64,000 nucleotides of DNA from Avibacterium volantium_A (GCF_049366555.1 NZ_JBMMGT010000006.1:1-64000), one strand, 5' to 3'. Shown: positions 31,928 through 41,992, counted from the stretch's first letter. The notes: generated by a model not told the origin, from the sequence alone. A program made the numbers and translations.

Positions 31928-33853
31928 ATGACAATGATCCCAGAACTTGCTTTTCTTGCTTTACTTTTTGCTCTTGTTTCCGCATTGCTGTTGGCGATTG
32001 TGCCGCATATTGGGATTAAACAAGGCAATCCACGTCTAATTACATCGGCGTGGAATTTGAGTTATCTGTTTGGGATTTTTACCGCTCTTTCTTTGCTTGG
32101 GCTAGCTTATTGCTTTGCGACTGATGATTTTTCCGTGCAATATGTGGCAGCACATTCCAATTCTGCCTTACCGCGATTTTTCAAAATTGCTGCCACTTGG
32201 GGCGGACACGAAGGCTCAATGCTGTTTTGGCTATTTTCGTTGGGATTATGGACAATGGCATTTGCCTTTTTTAGCCATAAAATCGACCCCATTATTGCCA
32301 GCCGAACCTTGTCTATTTTAGGCTTGCTTTGCTTTGGCTTTGCGCTGTTTATCGTATTTTTCTCCAATCCTTTTGAGCGTTTATTTCCTAGCCCCTTGGA
32401 AGGGCGAGATCTTAACCCGATGCTGCAAGATGTTGGGTTAATTTTTCACCCACCGTTGCTTTATTTTGGCTATGTAGGCTTTGCGGTGAATTTTGCTCTC
32501 ACCCTGGCCACCTTGTTAAGCGGACATTTTGATGCCGCACTGGCTCGCTGGACACGTCCTTGGATGCTAGTTTCTTGGTTCTTCTTAACCTTAGGCATAA
32601 TGCTCGGCGCGTGGTGGGCATATTATGAGCTTGGCTGGGGCGGCTGGTGGTTCTGGGACCCAGTTGAAAACGCCTCATTAATGCCGTGGTTGCTTGGACT
32701 GGGACTATTGCATAGTTTATCCGTGAGTGAGCAACGTGGTGTTTTCCATTATTGGACGATTTTATTTTCCCTGTTTGTCTTTGCATTCAGTTTATTAGGT
32801 ACGTTTATTGTGCGTTCGGGCGTGCTAACTTCCGTACATGCTTTTGCTATGGACGGAGAGCGGGGAATGGCGCTGTTAATGCTCTTTTTCTTGCTCACCA
32901 CTTGCTCGCTCACCTTATTTGCGCTGAAAGTGAATGTACGCTCAAATGAAAATAGTGCGGTACATTTTTCCTTTTTTTCTAAAGAAAGCCTAATGCTCAT
33001 TGCCAATATTTTGGTGGCGGTCGCTACGGCAAGCGTATTTTTAGGCACATTTTATCCAATGCTATTTAGCACAATGGGCTGGGGTTCGATTTCCGTAGGC
33101 GCACCTTACTTTAACACCATTTTCTTACCTCTTATTGTGCTGGCATTGCTGGTGATGATTTTTGTCGTCAGTGCATTTTGGAAAAAAATCCACCGCACTT
33201 TGTTGCGCCGCAATGTCTTATTGCTGATTCCTGCCTGTGGGCTTGCTTATGCAATGATCGCATTCACCATTCAAAATGATGAAACCTTACATTTTCAGGC
33301 CTTGCCTTTTGCGTTAATTAGCTTGGCGGTTTGGTTGCTTGGCGTTACCCTTTGGAGCACGTGGCGATCCCTTTCCTTAAAGCGTTGGGCAATGGTGATC
33401 GCCCATTGTGGGCTAGCACTTACGGTGATTGGCGCGACAATGTCGAGCTATTTTGCCAGTGAAATTGGCGTGCGTTTATCGCCTAATCAAAGCCAAATGC
33501 TCAACGGTTATGCGTTTCACTACCTGGGTTTTCGTAATGAACTCGGGCCGAATTACACCAGCGAAGTAGCGCAATTTGAGATAACAAAAAACGGCGAAAA
33601 AATCACCGCGCTTTATCCTGAACGCCGTTATTACGAAGTGCGCACGATGAATATGTCGGAAGTGGGGCTATATTGGAACTTGCTTGGCGATATTTATATT
33701 GTAATGGGTGATAAACTTGGCGCGGGCGAATTTTCGTTCCGTCTGCATTACAAGCCTTTTGTGCGCTGGCTGTGGATTGGTGCAACTTTAATGGCGTTTG
33801 GTGCATTATTGAGTGCCTTTGCCTTACGCACAAGGAGAGTGAAAGATGAATAG
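31928..33853 (+). CDS. nrfE: NrfE, CcmF-type heme lyase subunit
   Basis: A 641-residue membrane protein of the CcmF/NrfE family, which with NrfF and NrfG attaches heme covalently to the lysine-coordinating CxxCK site of NrfA. The tryptophan-rich heme-binding WWD motif is intact (GWGGWWFWDPVENASLMPW), with conserved histidines (THE-like segment GGHEGSM; HPPLLY; VHAF). More than ten membrane helices. The presence of the special CWTCK motif in NrfA explains why a dedicated lyase is kept. CcmF of the general system would look alike, so the call leans on the nrf context. Confidence 0.9.
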   Translation: MTMIPELAFLALLFALVSALLLAIVPHIGIKQGNPRLITSAWNLSYLFGIFTALSLLGLAYCFATDDFSVQYVAAHSNSALPRFFKIAATWGGHEGSMLFWLFSLGLWTMAFAFFSHKIDPIIASRTLSILGLLCFGFALFIVFFSNPFERLFPSPLEGRDLNPMLQDVGLIFHPPLLYFGYVGFAVNFALTLATLLSGHFDAALARWTRPWMLVSWFFLTLGIMLGAWWAYYELGWGGWWFWDPVENASLMPWLLGLGLLHSLSVSEQRGVFHYWTILFSLFVFAFSLLGTFIVRSGVLTSVHAFAMDGERGMALLMLFFLLTTCSLTLFALKVNVRSNENSAVHFSFFSKESLMLIANILVAVATASVFLGTFYPMLFSTMGWGSISVGAPYFNTIFLPLIVLALLVMIFVVSAFWKKIHRTLLRRNVLLLIPACGLAYAMIAFTIQNDETLHFQALPFALISLAVWLLGVTLWSTWRSLSLKRWAMVIAHCGLALTVIGATMSSYFASEIGVRLSPNQSQMLNGYAFHYLGFRNELGPNYTSEVAQFEITKNGEKITALYPERRYYEVRTMNMSEVGLYWNLLGDIYIVMGDKLGAGEFSFRLHYKPFVRWLWIGATLMAFGALLSAFALRTRRVKDE

Positions 33854-34442
33854 AAAAATCATTGTGTTTTTACCCTTATTCTTGATCATTGCAGTCTGTG
33901 GTCTTTTGTTGCTAGGGCTGCATAATGATCCGAAAAAAATTGCCTCCGCGTTAATTGGTAAGCCCGTGCCTGAGTTTTATCAAAGTGATCTGCTTGAGCC
34001 TGAAATCAATGTGAGCAACGCATCTTTGCCGAAAGAAACTTATCTCATTAATGTATGGGGCAGTTGGTGTGCCTATTGCAAGCAAGAACACGCCTTTTTG
34101 ATGCGCTTGCAAAGCCAAGGCGTGCCGATTGTGGGGCTAAATTATCGAGATAAACGGCAAAATGCCTTGCTAATGTTGCACGAAATGGGCAATCCTTTTC
34201 ATCAGGTGATTGATGATAGCAAAGGCTTATTTGCAATGAAATTGGGCGTGGACGGTGCGCCAGAAACCTATTTGGTTGATGCCAACGGCATTATTCGTTA
34301 TCGCTATTCAGGGCCGTTGGATCAGCAAATTTGGCAACAAGAATTTCTGCCCTTATGGCAAAAATTAGCAAAAAATGCACCGCACTTAGCGTTGCAAGAA
34401 ACAGCTAAGCAAGAGACGGCTAGACAGGAAGGAAAAGAATGA
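33846..34442 (+). CDS. dsbE: DsbE/CcmG thioredoxin-like protein (NrfX role)
   Basis: A 198-residue membrane-anchored thioredoxin of the DsbE/CcmG family that reduces apocytochrome cysteines before heme attachment. One N-terminal transmembrane segment (about 5-24), then the redox centre GSWCAYCK in the VWGSWCAYCKQEH context, followed by GAPETYLVD (family GVYGAPET loop). The C-A-Y-C active site differs from the more common CxPC/CPTC of CcmG. It overlaps nrfE by 8 bases and nrfF by 4 bases. A Gln/Glu/Thr-rich tail is unusual. Confidence 0.9.
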   Translation: MNRKIIVFLPLFLIIAVCGLLLLGLHNDPKKIASALIGKPVPEFYQSDLLEPEINVSNASLPKETYLINVWGSWCAYCKQEHAFLMRLQSQGVPIVGLNYRDKRQNALLMLHEMGNPFHQVIDDSKGLFAMKLGVDGAPETYLVDANGIIRYRYSGPLDQQIWQQEFLPLWQKLAKNAPHLALQETAKQETARQEGKE

Positions 34443-34909
34443 AAAAGTGGTGGTTAGTCGTCATAACATTTCTCGCAATCAGCCAACTGGCTCAGGCAGA
34501 AATGGTGGATACCTTTGAATTTAGCAACCCTGCCGAGCGCACCCGAGCCGTGGCCTTGGCGAAATCCCTGCGTTGCCCACAATGCCAAAATCAAAACTTG
34601 GTGGAATCCAATTCGCCCATTGCTTATGATCTGCGTATTGAAGTGTATAAAATGGTGGAAGCCGGCAGCAGCAATGAGCAAATTATTGACGTGATGACGA
34701 GCCGCTTCGGTGATTTCGTGCGTTATAATCCGCCAGTGAAATCCACCACCCTGTTATTGTGGGGCTTGCCTTTCTTCTTGCTATTGCTTGGTGCACTGGC
34801 AATGTGGCGAATGTTGCGTGTGAAGCAAAAGCCGCAAAATTCAGCGCTCAGCGCAGAGCAGCAACAAGCATTAGACAATTTATTAGCCAAAACGGATAAA
34901 TCAGAATGA
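34439..34909 (+). CDS. nrfF: NrfF, CcmH-type apocytochrome oxidoreductase
   Basis: A 156-residue protein with signal peptide (cut near AQA), the CcmH motif LRCPQCQNQNLVESNS and a C-terminal membrane helix (about 101-121). It keeps the apocytochrome haem-site cysteines reduced. Overlaps dsbE (4 bases) and nrfG (4 bases). Confidence 0.93.
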   Translation: MKKWWLVVITFLAISQLAQAEMVDTFEFSNPAERTRAVALAKSLRCPQCQNQNLVESNSPIAYDLRIEVYKMVEAGSSNEQIIDVMTSRFGDFVRYNPPVKSTTLLLWGLPFFLLLLGALAMWRMLRVKQKPQNSALSAEQQQALDNLLAKTDKSE

Positions 34910-35778
34910 CTTTTTTTATCGGCGTAACCCTTTTACTCTTGATTAGCCTTGGGCTTTGGCTGCCTTTAGGGCACGGAATAAATTGGCAGAAAAATTATCG
35001 CCAACAGCAAAATATCGCCCTTTATCAGCAGCAAACGAAAGGTCAGCTTGATCCAGAATTAGCGCAGGAATTTGCCCAACGTTTACTTGATGATGAAAAA
35101 CAGCTTAAAAAACAACCGCACTTTGTGATGGCTTCAACATTGAAAAGCCGTCCTTATTTTGTGGCATTGAGCCTATTATTGATTGCGCTGCCTATGGGAT
35201 ATTATTTTTCCCTTGATCGCTTTTCTGCTGAAAAGCTACATCAGCAACAACTTCAAGCAAAACAAGTGATTACAACTCAATCAGCCGATCCCTTTGTTGA
35301 AACACTTAATAGTCAAAGTGCGGGGCAAAAAAATGAAACTTATGTGGAAAAAATTGAGCAACGTTTGCGCCAAAATCCCAACAACAGTGAGGCTTGGATC
35401 GAGTTAGGGCAGGCTTATATGCAAAATAATGAGTTTGATAATGCCTTAGTCGCTTATTCTTATGCCGATCGCTTAACAGGCGGAAAACCCGCAATTTTAG
35501 GCTTGGCGGCAAATGCGTTGTATCAAAAAGCAGGGCAAACAATCACCCCACAGGTGCAAGCTATGCTTGATCAAGCGCTCTCGCAAGATTCGAAAGAAGC
35601 ATCGAGTTTATCACTATTAGCTGGAGAAGCCTTCGTACAAACGGATTATCCCAAAGCCATTGCCCTTTGGCAAAAGGTGCTAGATTCTGACAAATCGGGG
35701 ATCGATCGGCGCACTATTATTCAAAGTATGCAAATGGCAGAAATGCTACAAAACGCCAAAAAAGGAGCCGCGCAATGA
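34906..35778 (+). CDS. nrfG: NrfG, CcmI-like TPR chaperone
   Basis: A 290-residue protein with an N-terminal membrane region (two segments at about 1-22 and 81-103, joined by a charged loop) and TPR repeats from about 146 (EQRLRQNPNNSEAWIELGQAYMQNNEFDNALVAYSYADRL and following). NrfG holds the NrfA C-terminus for heme ligation at CxxCK; the two-helix N-terminus is the CcmI arrangement, longer than E. coli NrfG. Overlaps nrfF by 4 and the next gene by 4 bases. Confidence 0.9.
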   Translation: MTFFIGVTLLLLISLGLWLPLGHGINWQKNYRQQQNIALYQQQTKGQLDPELAQEFAQRLLDDEKQLKKQPHFVMASTLKSRPYFVALSLLLIALPMGYYFSLDRFSAEKLHQQQLQAKQVITTQSADPFVETLNSQSAGQKNETYVEKIEQRLRQNPNNSEAWIELGQAYMQNNEFDNALVAYSYADRLTGGKPAILGLAANALYQKAGQTITPQVQAMLDQALSQDSKEASSLSLLAGEAFVQTDYPKAIALWQKVLDSDKSGIDRRTIIQSMQMAEMLQNAKKGAAQ

Positions 35779-36974
35779 CACCTTATTTTTCTGATACGCT
35801 GATTATTGGTGCAGGGGCAGCAGGGTTATTTTGTGCAGGTCAGCTTGGCAAACAAGGCAAACAGGTTACAGTTTTAGATAGCGGTAAAAAAGCGGGACGG
35901 AAGATTTTGATGTCCGGCGGTGGTTTTTGTAATTTCACTAATTTAGAGGTTACGCCACAGCATTATCTTTCGCACAATCCTCATTTTGTGAAATCTGCTT
36001 TAGCGCGTTTTACCCAGTGGGATTTTATCGCCTTAGTGGCGGAATATGGCATTGCCTATTACGAAAAAGAACTCGGGCAGTTGTTTTGTGATGAAAGCGC
36101 GCAACAGATTGTGGATTTATTGCTTATGGAATGTGAGAAATATCAGGTTAATATTCAGTTACGTCAGCACATAGAGCAAGTTTCTGCCTTGGAGAATGGT
36201 GGTTTTGCCGTGCAAGCAAATGGACAAACTTGGCATTGTCATCAGCTTGTGGTAGCAACAGGTGGGCTTTCAATGCCTGCTTTAGGTGCTTCCCCTTTGG
36301 GCTATCAAATTGCTGAACAGTTTGGCTTGGCCGTGATCCCACCGCGTGCGTCCCTTGTGCCATTCCGTTGGCGAGAAACAGAGCAATTTTACACCGCACT
36401 TGCTGGCGTGTCTTTGCCTGTGCGTGTGAGTGCTGAAAATGGGCAGTCTTTCTTCAATCAATTATTGTTTACCCACCGCGGTATTTCTGGGCCAGCAATC
36501 TTACAAATTTCTAATTATTGGCAGCCGAATGAATGGGTGGAAGTGGATTTATTACCAAATCAATCCATTGGCGATTATTTGCAGGAATTACGCCAAACTT
36601 CGCCGAAATTGCAGTTAAAAACCGCATTATCACGCATTCTGCCAACGAAATTAGTGGAGCTTTGGCAAGAGCGTGAGATGATTCCAACAGAAACCTTAGC
36701 GAATTTAAGCAAAGTGCGGTTGGAAAATTTAGAAAATTTCATTCATCATTGGCAAATTTTCCCTAATGGCACGGAAGGTTATCGCACCGCAGAAGTAACA
36801 ATGGGCGGTGTGGATACGCACGAAATTTCGTCAAAAACAATGGAAAGTGCGAAAGTCAAAGGGCTGTATTTTATTGGTGAAGTGCTAGATGTGACCGGCT
36901 GGCTTGGTGGTTATAACTTCCAATGGGCGTGGAGTTCCGCTTATGCCTGCGCAAGCCATATTGCCAGTTTATAG
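35775..36974 (+). CDS. HI0933/YhiN-family flavoprotein
   Basis: A 399-residue FAD-dependent protein of the HI0933/YhiN family (BaiN-like). The dinucleotide-binding GAGAAGLFCAGQLGKQGKQV at the N-terminus, the SGGGFCNFTN motif and the C-terminal GEVLDVTGWLGGYNFQWAWSSG-like segment are diagnostic. No reaction is firmly known. It overlaps the nrfG stop by 4 bases (ATGA), so it is translated with the cytochrome maturation block, though family members elsewhere stand alone; a role in Nrf maturation is inference. Confidence 0.9.
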   Translation: MTPYFSDTLIIGAGAAGLFCAGQLGKQGKQVTVLDSGKKAGRKILMSGGGFCNFTNLEVTPQHYLSHNPHFVKSALARFTQWDFIALVAEYGIAYYEKELGQLFCDESAQQIVDLLLMECEKYQVNIQLRQHIEQVSALENGGFAVQANGQTWHCHQLVVATGGLSMPALGASPLGYQIAEQFGLAVIPPRASLVPFRWRETEQFYTALAGVSLPVRVSAENGQSFFNQLLFTHRGISGPAILQISNYWQPNEWVEVDLLPNQSIGDYLQELRQTSPKLQLKTALSRILPTKLVELWQEREMIPTETLANLSKVRLENLENFIHHWQIFPNGTEGYRTAEVTMGGVDTHEISSKTMESAKVKGLYFIGEVLDVTGWLGGYNFQWAWSSAYACASHIASL

Positions 36975-37093
36975 GCTAATTTCGCACTTTTATTGCTCGC
37001 AAAAAGAAATTTGATCCGCGCTAAAATCTCGTTAAAATGGCAGGCAAATTTCCCTTTTTCATCTCATCAATAGCAAAATAACAAGGATTTTTT

Positions 37094-40000
37094 ATGTCAG
37101 AACCGCGTTTCGTGCATTTGCGTGTGCATAGCGATTTTTCAATGATTAACGGTATTGCGAAAGTAAAACCGTTGGTCAAAGCCTGCGAGGAAAACGAAAT
37201 GGTGGCAATGGCATTGACGGATTTCACCAATTTCTGCGGTTTGGTGCGATTTTATGGCGAAGCTCTTGGCTCAGGGGTGAAGCCCATTGTTGGGGCTGAT
37301 GTGCTGGTGAAAAGTGGTTTGCTCGGCGATGAACATTTTGAACTCACCTTGCTTGCGAAAAATAACACAGGCTATCACAACATCACCCTATTATTATCCA
37401 AAGCTTATGAACGGGGTTACACGGATTTACCTTATATCGATCAGCAGTGGCTGGTGGAACACCGCGAAGGCTTGATTATTCTTTCTGGCGGGCGCAATGG
37501 TGATGTGGGGAAAAAATTACTGAAAAATAATCCTGCGGATGTAGAAAGTGCGGTGCGTTTTTATCAAGAATTTTTTCCTGATCATTTTTATTTGAGCCTT
37601 TGCCGCACAGGCCGTCCTGAAGAAGAACGCTATATTCAAGCCGCCCTAAAATTGGCAGAAAAACATCATATTCCCCTTGTGGCAACCAATGATGTGTGCT
37701 TTTTGTCTTCCGAAGATTTTGAGGCGCACGAGATCCGCGTTGCGATTCACGACAGCTACACGTTAGATGATCCAAAACGTCCGAAATTATACAGCGATCA
37801 GCAATATTTCCGTACTGAACAGGAAATGTGCGAATTATTTGCCGATATTCCCACCGCACTGGCAAATACCGTGCAAATCGCCAAACGTTGTAATGTAACA
37901 ATTCGTTTGGGCGAGTATTTCTTACCAAAATTTCCCACCGGGGATCTCAGCACGGAAGATTATTTGGTGCAAAAATCCCGTGAGGGCTTGGAAGAGCGCT
38001 TAGCCTTTTTATTCCCCGATGAAAAAGAGCGGGCGGAAAAACGCAAGGAATATGATGAGCGCCTGCAAGTTGAGCTAGATGTGATTAACCAAATGGGTTT
38101 CCCCGGTTACTTCTTAATCGTCATGGAGTTTATCCAGTGGTCGAAAGATAATGATATTCCTGTTGGCCCGGGGCGTGGTTCTGGGGCGGGATCGCTGGTG
38201 GCGTATGCGTTGAAAATCACCGATCTTGATCCCCTTGAGTTTGATTTACTTTTTGAGCGCTTCTTAAATCCAGAACGGGTATCAATGCCCGATTTTGACG
38301 TGGATTTCTGTATGGACGGGCGAGATCGCGTGATTGAACACGTTGCGGAAACCTACGGACGTGGCGCGGTGTCGCAGATTATTACCTTTGGTACGATGGC
38401 GGCTAAGGCGGTAATTCGAGATGTGGGGCGTGTACTTGGACACCCTTATAGCTTTGTGGATCGCATTTCCAAATTGGTGCCGCCCGATCCAGGAATGACC
38501 TTAGCCAAAGCCTTTGAGGCTGAACCTCGCTTGCCTGAAATTTATGAAAGCGATGAAGAAGTTAAAGCCTTAATTGATATGGCGCGCAAGCTTGAAGGGG
38601 TAACCCGTAACGCAGGGAAACACGCTGGGGGCGTGGTGATTTCCCCGGGGCTGATTACCGATTTTTCACCGCTCTATTGTGATAGTGAGGGCAAACACCC
38701 TGTTACCCATTTTGATAAAAATGATGTGGAATATGCAGGGCTAGTGAAGTTTGACTTCTTGGGGCTGCGTACCCTAACCATCATCAAATGGGCATTGGAT
38801 ATGATTAACACGCGCCTTGCTAAAGAGGGCAAGCCGTTAGTGGATATTAATCGCATACCCCTTGATGATCCGCAATCTTTCCAAGTGTTACTCAATGCTG
38901 AAACAACCGCGGTGTTCCAGCTAGAGTCGCGTGGAATGAAAGATTTGATCAAGCGCCTAAAACCGGACTGTTTTGAAGATATTATCGCACTGGTGGCGCT
39001 ATTCCGCCCAGGGCCATTGCAATCGGGAATGGTGGATAACTTTATCCGCCGTAAACACGGAGAAGAAGAAATCTCTTACCCCGATGCGGAATATCAGCAC
39101 ATTTGGCTGAAACCAATTTTAGAGCCAACCTACGGCATTATTTTGTATCAAGAGCAGGTAATGCAAATTGCTCAGGTGCTAGCAGGTTATACGCTCGGCG
39201 GCGCGGATTTATTACGCCGTGCAATGGGGAAAAAGAAACCGGAAGAAATGGCAAAACAGCGTTCTGTATTTGAAGAAGGCGCGGTGAAAAACGGTGTGGA
39301 CGGCACTCTTGCAATGAAAATTTTCGATTTGGTGGAAAAATTTGCAGGCTACGGCTTTAATAAATCTCACTCTGCCGCCTATGCCTTGGTTTCTTACCAA
39401 ACGCTCTGGCTGAAAGCCCATTATCCTGCGGAATTTATGGCAGCGGTAATGACATCGGAAATGGACAACACGGAAAAAATTGTTGGGCTTTATGATGAAT
39501 GTTTGCGAATGGGGCTGAAAGTTACGCCACCAGATATTAATACGGGCAAACATCATTTCAGCGTGAACGATAATGGCGAGATTGTGTATGGCATTGGTGC
39601 AATTAAAGGGGTGGGTGAAGGCCCGATTGAAGCCTTGATTGCTGCGCGTGAGCAAGGAGGCATTTTTAAAGATTTATTCGATCTTTGCGCCAGAGTGGAT
39701 TTAAAGAAAATTAACCGCCGCACTTTTGAAAGCCTGATAATGTCAGGTGCATTCGATAAATTAGGCCCACACCGTGCTGCGCTGGCAAAAAATTTAGAAG
39801 ATGCGCTCAAAGCCTCCGATCAATATGCTAAAAATGAAGCTATCGGGCAGGCAGATATGTTTGGCGTGCTAACTGAAACGCCAGAAGAAGTAGAGCAGGC
39901 TTATGCGAAAACCCCACGTTGGAACGAAAAACAAATTTTAGACGGCGAACGGGAAACCCTCGGACTTTATTTAAGCAGCCACCCGATTAGCCCTTATTTA

Positions 40001-40570
40001 AAAGAGATCGCCCATTACAGCTCAACAAGGCTAAAAGATCTTGTGCCAAATTATCGCGGACAAATTAGCACAACCTGCGGTTTGGTGGTGAGTTCGCGTG
40101 TGGCGATCACGAAAAAAGGCAATCGCTTAGGCATTGCCACCTTAGATGATCGCTCGGGACGTTTAGATCTCACGTTATTCGGTGAGAGCCTCGAGCATTT
40201 TGGTGAAAAATTGCAGAAAGACACCATTGTAATTGCTTCAGGACAAGTGAGTTTTGATGATTTTTCACAAGGCTTAAAAATGTCTGTGCGAGAATTAATG
40301 ACTCTTGACGAAGCACGCAGTCGCTACGCCAAAAGTCTGGCAATTTGCTTAACACAAGAACAGCTTTCACCACATTTTATTAAGCAATTTAAAGAGACTC
40401 TTAGCCCATATAGCGGCGGTGCGTTACCCATTAATATTTATTATCAAAGCCCGCAAGGGCGTGCTTTAGTGAAACTCGGCGTGCAGTGGTCAGTGAACCC
40501 AAGTGATGAATTGATTAATACGCTAGTGGAAATGCTCGGCGAAAGTGCGGTGGAAATTGAGTTTAAATAA
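37094..40570 (+). CDS. dnaE: DNA polymerase III alpha subunit
   Basis: The 1158-residue replicative polymerase catalytic subunit. Domains in order: PHP (about 1-280; HLRVHSDFSMINGIAKV start), polymerase palm with GPGRGSGAGSLVAYALK and the catalytic MPDFDVDF (D400 and D402 in PDFDVDF), thumb and fingers, tandem HhH, and an OB-fold towards the C-terminus (about 995-1075), then a tau/beta-binding end. Length is that of E. coli DnaE (1160). In E. coli dnaE follows rnhB; here rnhB is over 20 kb away. A short intergenic gap of 119 bases precedes it. Confidence 0.98.
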   Translation: MSEPRFVHLRVHSDFSMINGIAKVKPLVKACEENEMVAMALTDFTNFCGLVRFYGEALGSGVKPIVGADVLVKSGLLGDEHFELTLLAKNNTGYHNITLLLSKAYERGYTDLPYIDQQWLVEHREGLIILSGGRNGDVGKKLLKNNPADVESAVRFYQEFFPDHFYLSLCRTGRPEEERYIQAALKLAEKHHIPLVATNDVCFLSSEDFEAHEIRVAIHDSYTLDDPKRPKLYSDQQYFRTEQEMCELFADIPTALANTVQIAKRCNVTIRLGEYFLPKFPTGDLSTEDYLVQKSREGLEERLAFLFPDEKERAEKRKEYDERLQVELDVINQMGFPGYFLIVMEFIQWSKDNDIPVGPGRGSGAGSLVAYALKITDLDPLEFDLLFERFLNPERVSMPDFDVDFCMDGRDRVIEHVAETYGRGAVSQIITFGTMAAKAVIRDVGRVLGHPYSFVDRISKLVPPDPGMTLAKAFEAEPRLPEIYESDEEVKALIDMARKLEGVTRNAGKHAGGVVISPGLITDFSPLYCDSEGKHPVTHFDKNDVEYAGLVKFDFLGLRTLTIIKWALDMINTRLAKEGKPLVDINRIPLDDPQSFQVLLNAETTAVFQLESRGMKDLIKRLKPDCFEDIIALVALFRPGPLQSGMVDNFIRRKHGEEEISYPDAEYQHIWLKPILEPTYGIILYQEQVMQIAQVLAGYTLGGADLLRRAMGKKKPEEMAKQRSVFEEGAVKNGVDGTLAMKIFDLVEKFAGYGFNKSHSAAYALVSYQTLWLKAHYPAEFMAAVMTSEMDNTEKIVGLYDECLRMGLKVTPPDINTGKHHFSVNDNGEIVYGIGAIKGVGEGPIEALIAAREQGGIFKDLFDLCARVDLKKINRRTFESLIMSGAFDKLGPHRAALAKNLEDALKASDQYAKNEAIGQADMFGVLTETPEEVEQAYAKTPRWNEKQILDGERETLGLYLSSHPISPYLKEIAHYSSTRLKDLVPNYRGQISTTCGLVVSSRVAITKKGNRLGIATLDDRSGRLDLTLFGESLEHFGEKLQKDTIVIASGQVSFDDFSQGLKMSVRELMTLDEARSRYAKSLAICLTQEQLSPHFIKQFKETLSPYSGGALPINIYYQSPQGRALVKLGVQWSVNPSDELINTLVEMLGESAVEIEFK

Positions 40571-40587
40571 TTGAAATATAAAAATAA

Positions 40588-40616
40588 AATAAGGCGGAAC
40601 AAACCGCCTTATTTTT
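40588..40616. terminator. Bidirectional terminator between dnaE and sdaA
   Basis: AATAAGGCGG (40588-40597) pairs with CCGCCTTATT (40604-40613) around AACAAA, with A-run on the left and T-run on the right; serves both convergent genes. Confidence 0.9.
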
Positions 40617-40627
40617 TGCTGCAAATT

Positions 40628-41992
40628 TTAGGTGCAAACCACTTTGATTGCCAAACCGCCTTGCGAGGTTTCGCGGTATTTAGCGTTCATATCTTTACCG
40701 GTTTCGTACATTGTTTCGATCACTTTATCCAAGCTCACGCGTGGGTTAGAGGTGCGTTGCAATGCCATTCGGCTAGCGTTAATGGCTTTGACGGAAGCAA
40801 TGGCGTTGCGCTCAATGCAAGGCACTTGCACTTGACCGCCCACAGGATCGCAAGTTAGCCCCAGATTATGTTCCATCGCAATTTCAGCGGCCATACAAAC
40901 TTGCTCGGGGCTACCGCCCAAAATTTCTGTTAAGCCAGCCGCTGCCATTGAGCAAGCCACCCCCACTTCGCCTTGGCACCCCACTTCAGCCCCTGAAATG
41001 GACGCATTCATTTTGTAAAGTGAGCCGATCATTCCGCAAGCAAGCAAATAGCGTTCTACAATTTCATCGGTAATTGGCGAAATGAATTTTTCATAATAAG
41101 ACAGCACCGCAGGCACAATACCGCAAGCGCCGTTTGTTGGTGCGGTAACTACACGCCCGCCTGCTGCATTTTCTTCATTGACCGCAAGCGCATACATATT
41201 GACCCAATCGATCACTTTCATCGGGTCGTTGGAAAGCCCATTATTGGCTTGCAGTAAACGGTGTAAGGTTGCTGCACGGCGAACCACTTTGAGCGGGCCG
41301 GGTAGTAACCCTTCCGTAGCCAAGCCGTGTTCGATACATTCTTTCATCGTTTGCCAAATGCGTTTTAGGTGCGTTTGCGTGGCTTCTTTTCCGTGCAAGG
41401 CAATTTCATTTTGTAGCATCACGCTCGATAAGGCTAAGCCATTTTCTTTGCAATGATGCAAAATATCTGCCGCACTTTGATAAGGGAAAGGTACATTGAT
41501 GTCGGACTCTTCCTGCTGATTGAAATGCGCTTCATCAACAATAAATCCGCCGCCAATAGAATAATAGGTTTGCTGATAAAGCAAGTTGTCATTTTCATAG
41601 GCGGACAGCGTCATGCCGTTTTCGTGTAAAGGCAGAAAGGTTTGATGAAAGATCATATCGCTTTCATAATCCAACTTTGCCACTTGCTGTCCTTGCGCTA
41701 ATGGCAAAAGTGCGGTGCTTTTTACATCAGAAATAAATTTAGGGATTAAATCAATATCCACATCGTGCGGTAAATAGCCCGCTAAGCCCATAATAATAGC
41801 AATATCGGTATTATGCCCACGCCCTGTCATTGAAAGTGAACCATAAACATCAACCTTAACTTGGGTTACCTTGGCGAGTAAATTTTTCGCCACCAAATCA
41901 TCGACAAATTGCTTACCCGCTTTCATTGGCCCAACGGTATGAGAGCTAGAAGGCCCAATGCCGATTTTAAACATATCAAAAACACTAATCAT
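40628..41992 (-). CDS. sdaA: L-serine dehydratase
   Basis: A 454-residue Fe-S L-serine ammonia-lyase that makes pyruvate and ammonia from serine. N-terminal beta domain (SVFDMFKIGIGPSSSHTVGPM) and the C-terminal alpha domain with GACGIVPAVL, GAEVGCQGEVGVACSMAAAGL and a cysteine near CDPVGGQVQVPCIERNA that ligate the 4Fe-4S cluster are all present, as is the terminal cysteine (VVCT). The serine transporter sdaC lies directly upstream on the same strand, so import and degradation are linked. SdaB would be similar; sdaA is chosen by the sdaC linkage (E. coli sdaC is followed by sdaB), so the paralogue name is uncertain. Confidence 0.9.
   Translation of the reverse strand: MISVFDMFKIGIGPSSSHTVGPMKAGKQFVDDLVAKNLLAKVTQVKVDVYGSLSMTGRGHNTDIAIIMGLAGYLPHDVDIDLIPKFISDVKSTALLPLAQGQQVAKLDYESDMIFHQTFLPLHENGMTLSAYENDNLLYQQTYYSIGGGFIVDEAHFNQQEESDINVPFPYQSAADILHHCKENGLALSSVMLQNEIALHGKEATQTHLKRIWQTMKECIEHGLATEGLLPGPLKVVRRAATLHRLLQANNGLSNDPMKVIDWVNMYALAVNEENAAGGRVVTAPTNGACGIVPAVLSYYEKFISPITDEIVERYLLACGMIGSLYKMNASISGAEVGCQGEVGVACSMAAAGLTEILGGSPEQVCMAAEIAMEHNLGLTCDPVGGQVQVPCIERNAIASVKAINASRMALQRTSNPRVSLDKVIETMYETGKDMNAKYRETSQGGLAIKVVCT

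Noticed and set aside
31690..32019. 109-codon frame running from the nrfD-nrfE gap into nrfE
   Set aside because: It overlaps nrfE in another frame, crosses the candidate terminator and promoter, and has no ribosome binding site.
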